DNA from: MGBC108787 sp964430695
Lineage (GTDB): Bacteria; Bacillota_I; Bacilli_A; RF39; UBA660
Assembly (NCBI GenBank): GCA_964430695.1
Contig: CAYSFO010000018.1
Coordinates: 1-26,041, forward strand
DNA: 26,041 nucleotides
Reading direction: 5' to 3'
The position numbers and the translations under genes were made by a program. This document shows, one piece after another, positions 6,791-14,539 of the stretch. The notes under the pieces were generated by a model. That model ran no database searches, was not told the origin of the DNA, and saw only the letters and a program-made list of their open reading frames with translations. Position 1 is the stretch's first letter; the number at the start of each line of letters is the position of its first letter.

Positions 6791-7831
6791 ATGAATTATT
6801 ATAACGAAATAGAAACATATATAAAAAAGAATGAAGTCAGTAAAAAAGTAAGAGTATTTGAAGAAAACTATAATACTTTAGAAAATTATTGGAACATTGG
6901 TAGATTACTCGTTGAAGCACAAGGCGGAGACAAAAGAGCAAAATATGGAAATGGATTAATTAAGGAATGGAGTATTCAGTATACCGAAATATATGGTAAA
7001 GGGTATGATGCAACTAACTTAAGAAAATTCAGACAATTCTATCTTGCATTTTCAAAATGCGAGACACTGTCGCGCATATCTTGGTCACATGTAGTTCTAT
7101 TGTTACCAATAAAAGATGAGAATAAACGAAACTATTATATAAATCTCTGTATAAAAAATAATTTATCTGTTCGAGAACTAAGCAACGAAATAAAAAATAA
7201 TGCTTACGAAAGATTAATAGATAAGCCAGAAAAAATAGAATTAATGAGCACGCCTAAAAAACCTACAATTTTAGAAAATATGAAGGATCCAATCTTATTA
7301 GAACTAGAAGAAAATGAGAACATCACAAATGAACACGAATTAGAAACCATAATCTTAGCAAAACTAAAAATCATTGTACCCCAAAAGTCTTCCTTTTTAG
7401 AACAAATGAAGAATCCTATTCTAATCGAACTTGAAAAAGGAAAAACAATACAAAATGAGCGTGATTTAGAAACTACTATTCTTGCAAAACTCCAAAATTT
7501 CTTTAATCAATTAGGAGAAGGATTTACTCTTGTAGACAATCAATACAAAATAAGTTATGAGCATAAAAATTACTATATCGATATTCTTTTGTTCAATTAC
7601 AAATTCAATTGTTTTTTTGTAGTAGAACTAAAACTTAGAGAATTAAGAAAGGAAGATAAAGCTCAAATCGAATTTTATATGAAGTTAATTGATGAACAAA
7701 TAAAAGAACCATTTCACAGCAAAACCATTGGAATCATTATTTCGAAAGAACAAGATAAGCTAATTGCAAACTTTGTAAAAAAAGAAAGTGTAATTCCTTT
7801 ATCTTATGAAATCAAAAAAACATTTGAATGA
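6791..7831 (+). CDS. YhcG/DUF1016-family PD-(D/E)XK nuclease with duplicated linker
   Basis: A 346-residue protein. Residues 1-145 form the DUF1016 N-terminal domain (ENYWNIGRLLVEAQ, YGNGLIKEWS, NLRKFRQFY, ISWSHVVLLLPI). Residues 235-340 form a PD-(D/E)XK nuclease domain with IDILLF (Asp264) and FFVVELKL (Glu279, Lys281). Between them a segment normally present once occurs twice: 160-192 (LENMKDPILLELE to ETIILAKL) and 202-234 (LEQMKNPILIELE to ETTILAKL), offset by 42 residues. YhcG-type proteins are putative DNA nucleases often found in accessory or defence islands; function is not settled. ATG 6791 follows AGAAAGGA. It converges with the DUF3800 gene, the stops only 8 bases apart. It lies downstream of a strong promoter and structured leader. 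Confidence 0.88.
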   Translation: MNYYNEIETYIKKNEVSKKVRVFEENYNTLENYWNIGRLLVEAQGGDKRAKYGNGLIKEWSIQYTEIYGKGYDATNLRKFRQFYLAFSKCETLSRISWSHVVLLLPIKDENKRNYYINLCIKNNLSVRELSNEIKNNAYERLIDKPEKIELMSTPKKPTILENMKDPILLELEENENITNEHELETIILAKLKIIVPQKSSFLEQMKNPILIELEKGKTIQNERDLETTILAKLQNFFNQLGEGFTLVDNQYKISYEHKNYYIDILLFNYKFNCFFVVELKLRELRKEDKAQIEFYMKLIDEQIKEPFHSKTIGIIISKEQDKLIANFVKKESVIPLSYEIKKTFE

Positions 7832-7839
7832 TCAAACAT

Positions 7840-8514
7840 TTATTTCCCAAAGTTTTTGGCAGGGAATTTACTTTCAAAAATAATATAAGGTTTTATTTTA
7901 TTATAAAACTCGTCTATATTACTGTTATATTTCTTATATAAAGAGTTAGAAATCACATCTGCCCATTGTATTAAATAGCAGCTATCAGATTCAAAATAAT
8001 TAATTTCAAATTCAATACGGTTTACAGTATGTTTTGTTTCTAATTGTTCTAACACTAATTTATTATATAGATAAGGCTTTAAAGATAAGCGATTTCCAAT
8101 TTTTACAGAACGATTATCCATATATAAATTAATTTTACCTACCTTAGGATTTTCGTTTATAATCCCTTTTACAATTAATTGAATTAAGTAATTATAACAA
8201 GCATTTTTATCATCTGGTTTTGCTAATAACATTGTCGTTTGTTGTAAGTCTAAAACAATATAACGAACACTTATCCCTTTAAATAAAATTTGATCAATGA
8301 GCTCTTGTCTGTCTTCGTTAGTTAGGCTCCATCCTTTTAATTCAACCGTTTTAGGAATTTCTTTTTTCTTTTTAAATCTTCCAATGACTCTGCCTGCTCT
8401 TTTACTAATCGATGAACATACGCCTGCATTCACATCTAAGGCACAAATCAAAAAATATCTACCTGCAGAACCTAAATTGCCAGATTCATCAATATATAAA
8501 TTAACTACTTTCAA
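7840..8514 (-). CDS. DUF3800 family protein
   Basis: About 224 residues. The N-terminus reads NLYIDESGNLG, the DESG signature of DUF3800 proteins, predicted to have an RNase H-like fold, with Asp and Glu as likely metal ligands. Other features are YFLICALDV, IRYIVLDL-like strands, LYMDNRSVK and a late acidic stretch with IQWADVISNSLYKKY, matching the family's C-terminal 'ADxxxN' region. The biochemical role is not established; genes of this family occur often beside mobile or phage-defence genes. Start: GTG at 8523 is only 2 bases from GAGG, so TTG at 8514 (11-base spacing) is preferred. It is convergent with the YhcG gene and has its own promoter 36 bases upstream. Confidence 0.82.
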   Translation of the reverse strand: MKVVNLYIDESGNLGSAGRYFLICALDVNAGVCSSISKRAGRVIGRFKKKKEIPKTVELKGWSLTNEDRQELIDQILFKGISVRYIVLDLQQTTMLLAKPDDKNACYNYLIQLIVKGIINENPKVGKINLYMDNRSVKIGNRLSLKPYLYNKLVLEQLETKHTVNRIEFEINYFESDSCYLIQWADVISNSLYKKYNSNIDEFYNKIKPYIIFESKFPAKNFGK

Positions 8515-8549
8515 ATCAACCACTTCCTCACTTACAATTTTCGTATTTT

Positions 8550-8579
8550 AGTATAATTGCATGTAAGAAAATGTCGCAA
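8550..8579 (-). promoter_or_regulatory. Promoter of the DUF3800 gene
   Basis: On the minus strand TTGCGA (8574-8579) and TATACT (8550-8555) are 18 bases apart, just past the murD2 stop. This indicates the DUF3800 gene is transcribed separately from murL-murD2. Confidence 0.5.
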
Positions 8580-8586
8580 AATGTAT

Positions 8587-9933
8587 TTATTTATACAAAT
8601 ATTCCTTAAACTTATCTCCTTTTTCCTTATAACTTTTAAATTGGTCATAACTAGAGGCTGCTGGAGATAATAAACAAATTGTATTTTTCTTTGTAATTTC
8701 TTTAGCTAGATCTACTGCCTCTTCTAATGTATTAACAATATAAACTTTCTCTTTAGGCAAAGACATAGCTATCTTTTTTCCAGTTGCTGACATACAAATA
8801 AAATGCTCTATATTACATTCATTTAAATAGTCTATAAATTTCTCATAAGAAATACCACGATCCATTCCTCCAAAAATTAATGTATTTACATTTTTTAATG
8901 TTTCTATTGCTTCGATTGTCGCCTCTGGAATCGTTGCTAATGTATCCATATAGTATTCCACGTCATCAATTATTCCTACACTTTGCAAACGATAATCCAA
9001 TGGCTGAAATTCTTGAACAGTTTCTAATGTTTTCTTAAGTTCTAAATTTAATAGCTCACTGGTAAGTAAAGAAACGATAATATTTTCTAAATTATGATTT
9101 CCTAGTAAGTTTCTTTTGGTATCAATATTATATAGTGGTTTCTCATGAAAATATATCCAATGGTCTTTTTTATACACATCTGCATTTCTATTTGCTTGTA
9201 GACTAACCGAATAAGATTTACTTTTAAAATGACTTTTCTCTACTAAATGATTTAAAGCTTCATTATCTTTACAATAAATCATAATATCTTTAGAATTTTG
9301 ATTTTTAAACATATTCATTTTGGTTTCATGATAATGCTTAACACTGCCTGCATGGTCCAAATGGTCTTCAAAAAGGTTTAAAACAATTCCTATATGAGGC
9401 GAAACCGTTAAAAATTCAAGTTGATGACTAGACATTTCTATAACAAAAAGCATATTTTCATTGCAACTTTCTAAAATAGACAAAACAGGAGTTCCTATAT
9501 TTCCGACTAAATAAGTATTTGGATTTTGTTTCTTTATAATTTCATAAATCAAAGAAGAAGTGGTACTTTTCCCCTTTGTTCCTGTAATCCCAATCGAATA
9601 ATCTCTTGCCACTTCTAAAAATAATTGCATTTGAGAAGTAATTTTGTCTTTTAACTTTTCTATATTTATATCTTTTAATGAAATACCTGGGCTTTTAATA
9701 ATCAAATCATAGTCTTCTAGATGTTCTAAATAGGTATTTCCAGTAATTAGCGTTACAAATGCATCTTGTTGCAAATCACTATTGTTATGCAAATCTGCAT
9801 TCTTATCTAATATAAATAAAGGCATTTCTTTTCTATACTTCCGAATAAATTGATAAGTAGAAATTCCTTCAGCTCCAAAACCTAAAATCGCTATTTTTTT
9901 GTTATCTAGTTTTTGTACTATTTTCTGTATCAC
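8587..9933 (-). CDS. murD2: UDP-N-acetylmuramoyl-L-alanine glutamate ligase, probably the L-Glu-adding MurD2 type
   Basis: A 448-residue Mur ligase. The N-terminal Rossmann-like domain starts KKIAILGFGAEGIS. The ATP-binding loop GITGTKGKSTT is at about residues 115-125, followed by VGNIGTP, FVIEMSSHQLE, NLFEDHLDHAGS and GGMDRGISYE, the MurD pattern. Ordinary MurD adds D-glutamate to UDP-MurNAc-L-Ala. MurD2 adds L-glutamate and works with the epimerase MurL. I call it MurD2 from context: its start overlaps the end of murL by about 30 bases, so translation is coupled. GTG 9933 or TTG 9936 can serve as start; AGGCGG lies 7-10 bases upstream. Sequence alone does not tell MurD from MurD2, so the substrate stereochemistry is inferred. 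Confidence 0.85.
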   Translation of the reverse strand: MIQKIVQKLDNKKIAILGFGAEGISTYQFIRKYRKEMPLFILDKNADLHNNSDLQQDAFVTLITGNTYLEHLEDYDLIIKSPGISLKDINIEKLKDKITSQMQLFLEVARDYSIGITGTKGKSTTSSLIYEIIKKQNPNTYLVGNIGTPVLSILESCNENMLFVIEMSSHQLEFLTVSPHIGIVLNLFEDHLDHAGSVKHYHETKMNMFKNQNSKDIMIYCKDNEALNHLVEKSHFKSKSYSVSLQANRNADVYKKDHWIYFHEKPLYNIDTKRNLLGNHNLENIIVSLLTSELLNLELKKTLETVQEFQPLDYRLQSVGIIDDVEYYMDTLATIPEATIEAIETLKNVNTLIFGGMDRGISYEKFIDYLNECNIEHFICMSATGKKIAMSLPKEKVYIVNTLEEAVDLAKEITKKNTICLLSPAASSYDQFKSYKEKGDKFKEYLYK

Positions 9934-11266
9934 CAAAAATCGCCGCCTTTACAATGGATTCAAAATGGGGATTTAAATTATGTTCTTTATTAAATTCCGT
10001 TTCTAACTTTTTACTTAAATCAGCTAATGGATAATGTTCTTTATAATATTGAAGCAAAAATGGCAAAGATTTATCTTCTAAATTTGTAATCGTTTTTGAA
10101 ATAGCATAATTAATTTCTTCATAAGTCCCCACACAATCAAAAGGTTTTGTATTGCCATATCCTAGTAATTCTTGGAATGTGGAAAGTAACTCTTTTTTTT
10201 CAAATAAATCTTCATTAAAAATATCGATTAATTTTTCTTTATAAAGAAAAGGACTTAACATAGAAAAAGTGAATAAACATTTTGCACAATGACCACACCA
10301 AACCCATGGATTTTCTTTTGAGCCAGGGTTACAGCTTTTAAATATAGAATGATATTTTGAGAATTTAGATAAAAGCATTCCAATTTGATATTCATTTAGT
10401 GGACGTAAAAGAGAAAAATATTGAATATCAATAGGAAAATACTTTTTCGTGTACTCATTAAAGTCAAACTCAAATTCGTAAGATTTGGAATACTGATGAT
10501 TAATTTTTGTCCCACTTACATTTGATTCATTGGCACTAGATTCATTCGAAAGAACAATATATTTTTTATCATTTAAATAAGCAGTTAAAAAAGAAACAAA
10601 AGCAACCATGGCTGAAAATGGAGTATGCCCATTTAAATAGCCTTCTACATTTAATTGAATGATAGTAGGATCAATGGTTCTTTTAATTTTTAGAATCTCT
10701 TCATCACTCAATCCAGATGTTTTTGCACAAGCAAGCATAACTTGTTTAGGATTAATAATAAAGCAAGATTTATCTTCTTCATTTTTTAATAACTCCAAAC
10801 TCACACAAGAATCTTTTCCTCCACCAACCCCAATCATTACTCCAGAGCCAACATAATCCGTTTCGTAAGTTTGTGCATCTCCAGTCGTTATAATATTGAC
10901 AAAGGTATTCCTATCTACATTTAACTTATTCGTATAAAAAAATTCTCCTAGACCCAAAAAATATAATTTTTTAAACCATTCGATTTGTTCTTTATTCAAA
11001 TAACCACATTCTATAAGTATATTTTTAGGGCAACAACATTTCCAATAACTAATTAATTCAACTAAACCTATATGAAACACTAATTCTTTAACAAAAAGCG
11101 TAATATTTTTTTCTTCTTTTTTAGGTAGTTCTAAAGAAGGCCTAAAATTGGCAAGTCCTGGTATTTCAAAATCATAAGTAATTTTTAATTTATCTCTCTG
11201 TTCCTCTATTTCATAACAATGATAAATAAAAGTATCAAATTTATAAATTTCTTCTATTGGTTTCAT
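9902..11266 (-). CDS. murL: UDP-N-acetyl-alpha-D-muramoyl-L-alanyl-L-glutamate epimerase MurL
   Basis: A 454-residue protein. A PP-loop ATPase-like motif GVGGGKDSCVSLELL (GGGKDS at 148-153) is followed by VLSNESSANESN (about 239-249), NHQYSKSYEFEF, SLLRPLNEYQIG, FKSCNPGSKENPW and a WCGHCAKCLF cysteine cluster (Cys324, 327, 330). This combination matches MurL, which uses ATP to invert the terminal L-Glu of UDP-MurNAc-L-Ala-L-Glu to D-Glu, replacing glutamate racemase (MurI). It is cytoplasmic. ATG 11266 is chosen over an in-frame ATG at 11320 because AAAGGTGATG precedes it. It overlaps murD2, forming a two-gene operon for the alternative D-Glu route. MurL was characterised in Xanthomonas; seeing it in a low-GC Gram-positive is less usual. 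Confidence 0.85.
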   Translation of the reverse strand: MKPIEEIYKFDTFIYHCYEIEEQRDKLKITYDFEIPGLANFRPSLELPKKEEKNITLFVKELVFHIGLVELISYWKCCCPKNILIECGYLNKEQIEWFKKLYFLGLGEFFYTNKLNVDRNTFVNIITTGDAQTYETDYVGSGVMIGVGGGKDSCVSLELLKNEEDKSCFIINPKQVMLACAKTSGLSDEEILKIKRTIDPTIIQLNVEGYLNGHTPFSAMVAFVSFLTAYLNDKKYIVLSNESSANESNVSGTKINHQYSKSYEFEFDFNEYTKKYFPIDIQYFSLLRPLNEYQIGMLLSKFSKYHSIFKSCNPGSKENPWVWCGHCAKCLFTFSMLSPFLYKEKLIDIFNEDLFEKKELLSTFQELLGYGNTKPFDCVGTYEEINYAISKTITNLEDKSLPFLLQYYKEHYPLADLSKKLETEFNKEHNLNPHFESIVKAAIFGDTENSTKTR

Positions 11267-11297
11267 AACATCACCTTTTTGGTCTTTTTTTATACAT

Positions 11298-11303
11298 AGT
11301 ATA
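11298..11303 (-). promoter_or_regulatory. murL: Extended -10 promoter of murL-murD2
   Basis: On the minus strand TGATATACT (TGn plus TATACT) lies about 32 bases before the murL start. There is no good -35. It sits just after a second hairpin (ATAGTC/GACTAT, 11319-11339, followed by GTTTTTTA) that backs up the terminator of the preceding lipoprotein gene. Confidence 0.5.
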
Positions 11304-11368
11304 TCATAATTAAAAAACATAGTCTCTTGATATGACTATATTCTTCTTTTTTATAACTATGCATATTT

Positions 11369-11401
11369 TAAAAAAAGAAATAGAATGCAATACTCTATTT
11401 C
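11369..11401 (-). terminator. Rho-independent terminator overlapping the lipoprotein stop codon
   Basis: On the minus strand GAAATAGA (11394-11401), a 9-base loop and TCTATTTC (11377-11384) form a perfect 8-bp stem followed by seven T. The stop codon TAG at 11395-11397 lies inside the 5' arm. Confidence 0.75.
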
Positions 11402-12447
11402 TCTATTTGACTACTTGTTACAATATCTGTATTTGTTAAAGAGGTAGCTATAGATAATAATTCTTCATTAGATAAATCATTTCCTGCTAAATAGTATTCC
11501 ATATTATTACTCGTCCAGTAAATCGAATTAGCTTGTAGTGCTGCGACGGAATCATTCAATAACAATGGATCTCCATAGACAGGAATAATCTCAAAGTCAC
11601 TACTTGATGTGGCTTTTTCTTCTACTAACACAAAGTTTTTACTACCGCTATAGGTAAGGATTACTCTATCTCCTTCATCTGTATCTAAAACATCTTTACT
11701 TGTAAGATAAGTTTCACTAGGAATATATAATGGATAAATTATATTTTCAATAGCACTTGTTTCTTGTTCTCTGTTATTTTCACACGTTGTATTGTTTTCA
11801 TCACAAGTATTTGTATTACAACAATCTTGATCAATTAAATCTTCTAATAAGAAATCATCTTTATCTAATCCTGCTTTTAAATCTAATGATTTAACATTCA
11901 CTTTAATCTTTAGAACATCATCACTATTATAAACTTCTACTTTTTCTAAATTCATATCTTTGTCAAAATAAATTTTTTCATAAACGAGTTCATTATTATT
12001 AGGATAATTCACTGTTGCTCTTAAAATATAGTTATTATCTGTTTCTTCTAATGTTCCATTTTGATCATTTTTCACATCTTGTAGTAAGGATGCTAATAAA
12101 TAAGATTGACTGGAATTATTTGGCCATTCACTTTGGAATTTAAAAGATTTGTTTAAACTTGGCGTTACCACATAGACACCATCTGTATTTTTTAGAATAA
12201 TTTGTTCATGATTATTGGTTTGATTTACTAAACGTACTTTATAATAATCGTCTTTTAAGAATGATGCTTCTACGGTATATACGAATGTATCTTCATTGTT
12301 CATAATTTCCATTGTTCCTGTTAACAAGTAAGATTTTGTTTTTGTTACCTTATTTTCAAAGTTTTCTTTTACTTTAGAAACATCTACTTTCCCACAACCA
12401 CATGTTAAAAGCAACAAGAGGAATGATAATATACCTATTTTTTTCAC
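11395..12447 (-). CDS. LolA-like lipoprotein, exported and membrane-anchored
   Basis: A 350-residue protein. The start MKKIGILSFLLLLLTCGCGK is a lipoprotein signal peptide; one of the two Cys in TCGC is the likely lipidated residue. Residues 25-210 alternate beta-strands (SYLLTGTMEI, FVYTVEASF, YYKVRLVNQ, GVYVVTPSLNKSFKF, YEKIYFDKDMNLEKVEVYN), resembling the half-barrel fold of LolA/GerS-like proteins, which hold lipid or peptidoglycan-related ligands. A Cys-rich Asn/Glu insert (DCCNTNTC and TTCENN) separates this from a second domain at about 235-350, similar in style to DUF4367-type beta domains. The GTG start follows AAAGGAAAG. It is transcribed alone, divergent from the DUF378 gene. Fold and ligand are inferred from pattern only. 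Confidence 0.7.
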   Translation of the reverse strand: MKKIGILSFLLLLLTCGCGKVDVSKVKENFENKVTKTKSYLLTGTMEIMNNEDTFVYTVEASFLKDDYYKVRLVNQTNNHEQIILKNTDGVYVVTPSLNKSFKFQSEWPNNSSQSYLLASLLQDVKNDQNGTLEETDNNYILRATVNYPNNNELVYEKIYFDKDMNLEKVEVYNSDDVLKIKVNVKSLDLKAGLDKDDFLLEDLIDQDCCNTNTCDENNTTCENNREQETSAIENIIYPLYIPSETYLTSKDVLDTDEGDRVILTYSGSKNFVLVEEKATSSSDFEIIPVYGDPLLLNDSVAALQANSIYWTSNNMEYYLAGNDLSNEELLSIATSLTNTDIVTSSQIEK

Positions 12448-12552
12448 TTAACCACTTTCCTTTTCTACTTAAACTATATTTTTGTTTTATTAAAATATTC
12501 ATGAATAATAATTAATTTTTCGCTCATAATAAGAATAAAGGTGAGTGATAAA

Positions 12553-12765
12553 ATGGAAACTGTACATAAAGTATGTCTAGTATTTACAATTATAGGAGCT
12601 CTAAACTGGGGTCTCTTAGGATTCTTTGATTTTAATCTTGTAGAATCTTTATTTATGGATAATACTGCTGTTACTAGAATAGTTTATAGTTTAGTTGGTA
12701 TTTGTGGATTAATTAATATTGGATTGTTATTTAACCACATTACTGCTGATCCAGTAAAAAAATAG
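12553..12765 (+). CDS. DUF378 family small membrane protein
   Basis: A 70-residue protein with two membrane helices (about 6-24 and 37-58). The motif IIGALNWGLLGFFDFNLV is the signature of DUF378 proteins (YuzA-like), followed by RIVYSLVGICGLINIGLL. Function unknown. ATG 12553 is preferred to the GTG at 12541 because AAGGTGAG lies 8 bases before it and overlaps the GTG. It is divergent from the lipoprotein gene. RNA element B begins 39 bases after its stop on the other strand, and the element's internal hairpin (AGACGCTA/TAGCGTCT then TTTTG) can also act as its terminator. Confidence 0.88.
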   Translation: METVHKVCLVFTIIGALNWGLLGFFDFNLVESLFMDNTAVTRIVYSLVGICGLINIGLLFNHITADPVKK

Positions 12766-12803
12766 TTGTAATTTATCTAAAAGAAGTTATAATTAAATTG
12801 TAA

Positions 12804-13070
12804 GTGTTACCAATTTTGATAACGCCTGCGAATTTTGTTTCGAGAGACGCTATACCTTATGTCAGGATTAAACTGAACTGGTTAGCGTCTTTTGTTTATA
12901 TCAATTGCAACATTAAAATCACAATTAATAAAACTATAACTACTCGAAGAAATTTAATTTCTTTTTTCATAGCCTTGCCAACCTTTCTAGACCTTTCAAA
13001 AAAGCCAAAACCCTCTGAAAAACCTTTACTCAGCCAAAACCAAAGGCAGGCGCTACAAAACCAATAACAC
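12804..13070 (-). ncRNA. Structured RNA element, copy B, carrying a small hydrophobic peptide
   Basis: A 267-base element read on the minus strand. Its 5' end (GTGTTATTGGTTTTG then GCGCCTGC) pairs with its 3' end (GCAGGCG then CAAAATTGGTAACAC), with several positions as G-U pairs, giving a long closing stem. A second hairpin (AGACGCTA, ACC, ..., GGT, TAGCGTCT) follows the peptide's stop codon. The promoter is TTGCAA (13101-13106), 16 bases, TATAAT (13079-13084), with exactly 8 bases between TATAAT and the first base of the element. Copy A (2428-2582) shares the ends, the TATAAT spacing, the peptide tail and the hairpin. 5'-3' pairing that hides a ribosome binding site is known from type I toxin mRNAs such as hok. 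No family name is claimed. Confidence 0.6.
12896..12970 (-). CDS. 24-residue hydrophobic peptide, type I toxin-like
   Basis: A very short reading frame with ATG at 12970 and TAA at 12896. It starts MKKEIKFLR and continues with a wholly hydrophobic helix VVIVLLIVILMLQLI, the layout of a membrane-inserting type I toxin peptide. Upstream lies a purine-rich stretch with repeated AGG (GAAAGG, GAAAGG, CAAGG), partly close to the start. A second frame ending in ERLARL stops at ATGA overlapping the start, so coupled translation is possible. The decayed copy at 2464-2505 keeps the tail (LIVIILQLI) in the same place before the hairpin, which argues that the peptide is real. It is not a recognised family. 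Confidence 0.5.
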   Translation of the reverse strand: MKKEIKFLRVVIVLLIVILMLQLI

Positions 13071-13128
13071 GAGTGATTATTATAATTGTAAATAAATACA
13101 TTGCAAGAAGTTTGACAAAAGAAGACAA

Positions 13129-13160
13129 AAAAATAGTTGATTTATTTTTCAACTATTTTT
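13129..13160 (-). terminator. Terminator of the cdaA-cdaR operon (bidirectional shape)
   Basis: AAATAGTTGA (13131-13140) and TCAACTATTT (13149-13158) form a perfect 10-bp stem with an 8-base loop. On the minus strand it is followed by seven T and overlaps the end of cdaR. A T run on the plus strand lets it also stop rightward transcription. Confidence 0.8.
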
Positions 13161-14539
13161 ATTTTTACTTTACTTGCAACGACAAAGCTTACACGTGGAT
13201 CATCACTATCAATTTTTAATTCTACTTCATAATCTCCTACTGTATATCCTGATAAATCAACATAGGCAGAAATATTTTCTTCCGTAATATTATCGATAAC
13301 GGATTGAACACCTTTTACTTGAACAGCAATTGCATTTGTATCGGTTTTATTTACTTTTAAGTTATTATCTAAGTTTTTATTGGAAATATCTCCAATATTT
13401 AATGTTTTTTGTTTCTCATCACCAAGACTAATATTAATCTTAACACTGTTTTCACTTACATATCTTACACCTGTTGGTTTTGCTATATTCGCATTATAGG
13501 ATTTAGAATTACTTGTTCCCAAACTACTAACATCAATAGTCACTGGAACACTTGTAATATTATCAATTACACTCTTTTCTCCATAGATATCTACAGAATA
13601 TGTATTATTACCATTAATTGTAACTGCAGAGATTGCTTTACCTGTCACTAATGAACCAGTTGTTAATACTTTAATTGGTACCGTTGTTTTATAAGTATCC
13701 AATGTAATACTTGCTGAAATCGTTGAAGGAACAATTTCTACATTCTCTAAAAGTTCACCTTTCTCATCATAAGCAGCAAGAGGAATATTATCGGTTTCAT
13801 AAGTACCTGCATCGGAATATTCAGAATTATTTAAATCCACTAATGCTTTTACAGCTGCTATTTTATCTAACATTTCCTCAGAACCTTTTACAACAACTTC
13901 TGTTTTAGAAAGTTCCACATTTTTTACGCTTAATTTTTCATTTAACTTGCTTTCATTTAATAATTGATAAGAAATAGCAGATGTCTTACTTACCTTATTT
14001 TTCACTGTAACCGTAACATAGGTTGGATCCAATTTATATTTTATTGAATTTACGGTTTGGTTATAAGATAATTTAACTCTATAAGGAGTGTTACTTGGCT
14101 TATAGTCTGTTAAATCAAGTACAACTTCATGATCTCCAAGTTGCTTTGCTAAATAAATCGCACTTTTATTTCCAGATAAAATAATATCTACACTATCCAC
14201 TAGTCCTTCTACAACATAAGCTTCTTGATTATAAAGAATTTTTACTGGTTGATTCGAAATAATTTCTGCTTCATTTTGAACTAAATTAATAACTTCTTTA
14301 TCGACTAAAAAAAACATACCAACAGCAAAAATCAAAGACATATATAATAAAATATTAGGCCGGTTTAAGATTCTTTCAATTTTATTTGAATTATTCTTTA
14401 ATTTGTCTATGGCAAAAAATATAACCCTACTGATTGGAGTAATAATCAATTTATCTATTTTGTTATAAATGCCTTTAAAGATTCTTAACAATCGATTTGA
14501 TTTTTTCTTTTTTTCTTTTTTATTAGCAATTTTAGTCAT
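13142..14539 (-). CDS. cdaR: CdaR, YbbR-domain regulator of the diadenylate cyclase
   Basis: A 465-residue protein. A long basic cytoplasmic segment (about 60 residues, KKEKKKKSNR) precedes one membrane helix (about 62-79). An extracellular region of four YbbR-type repeats follows; each contains a strand pair like PVKILY..EAYVVEGLVDSVDIILSG, or TVPIKVLTTG..YSVDIYGEKSVIDNI. YbbR/CdaR binds the membrane part of CdaA at the cell surface and modulates c-di-AMP synthesis. Its start overlaps the end of cdaA by 8 bases (ATG within the last cdaA codons), which points to translational coupling. In many Firmicutes glmM follows; here a terminator and RNA element B follow instead. The cytoplasmic tail looks longer than in Bacillus-type CdaR. 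Confidence 0.88.
   Translation of the reverse strand: MTKIANKKEKKKKSNRLLRIFKGIYNKIDKLIITPISRVIFFAIDKLKNNSNKIERILNRPNILLYMSLIFAVGMFFLVDKEVINLVQNEAEIISNQPVKILYNQEAYVVEGLVDSVDIILSGNKSAIYLAKQLGDHEVVLDLTDYKPSNTPYRVKLSYNQTVNSIKYKLDPTYVTVTVKNKVSKTSAISYQLLNESKLNEKLSVKNVELSKTEVVVKGSEEMLDKIAAVKALVDLNNSEYSDAGTYETDNIPLAAYDEKGELLENVEIVPSTISASITLDTYKTTVPIKVLTTGSLVTGKAISAVTINGNNTYSVDIYGEKSVIDNITSVPVTIDVSSLGTSNSKSYNANIAKPTGVRYVSENSVKINISLGDEKQKTLNIGDISNKNLDNNLKVNKTDTNAIAVQVKGVQSVIDNITEENISAYVDLSGYTVGDYEVELKIDSDDPRVSFVVASKVKIKIVEK

Noticed and set aside
12494..12511. Palindrome ATTCATGAAT between the lipoprotein and DUF378 genes as an operator
   Set aside because: It is short, in A/T-rich DNA, found once and with no clear overlap with a convincing promoter.
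12804..13067. Plus-strand 87-codon open reading through RNA element B
   Set aside because: It has no ribosome binding site, runs exactly across the paired-end element and gives an unconvincing sequence. The minus strand has the promoter, the hydrophobic peptide and the hairpin, and copy A matches that strand.
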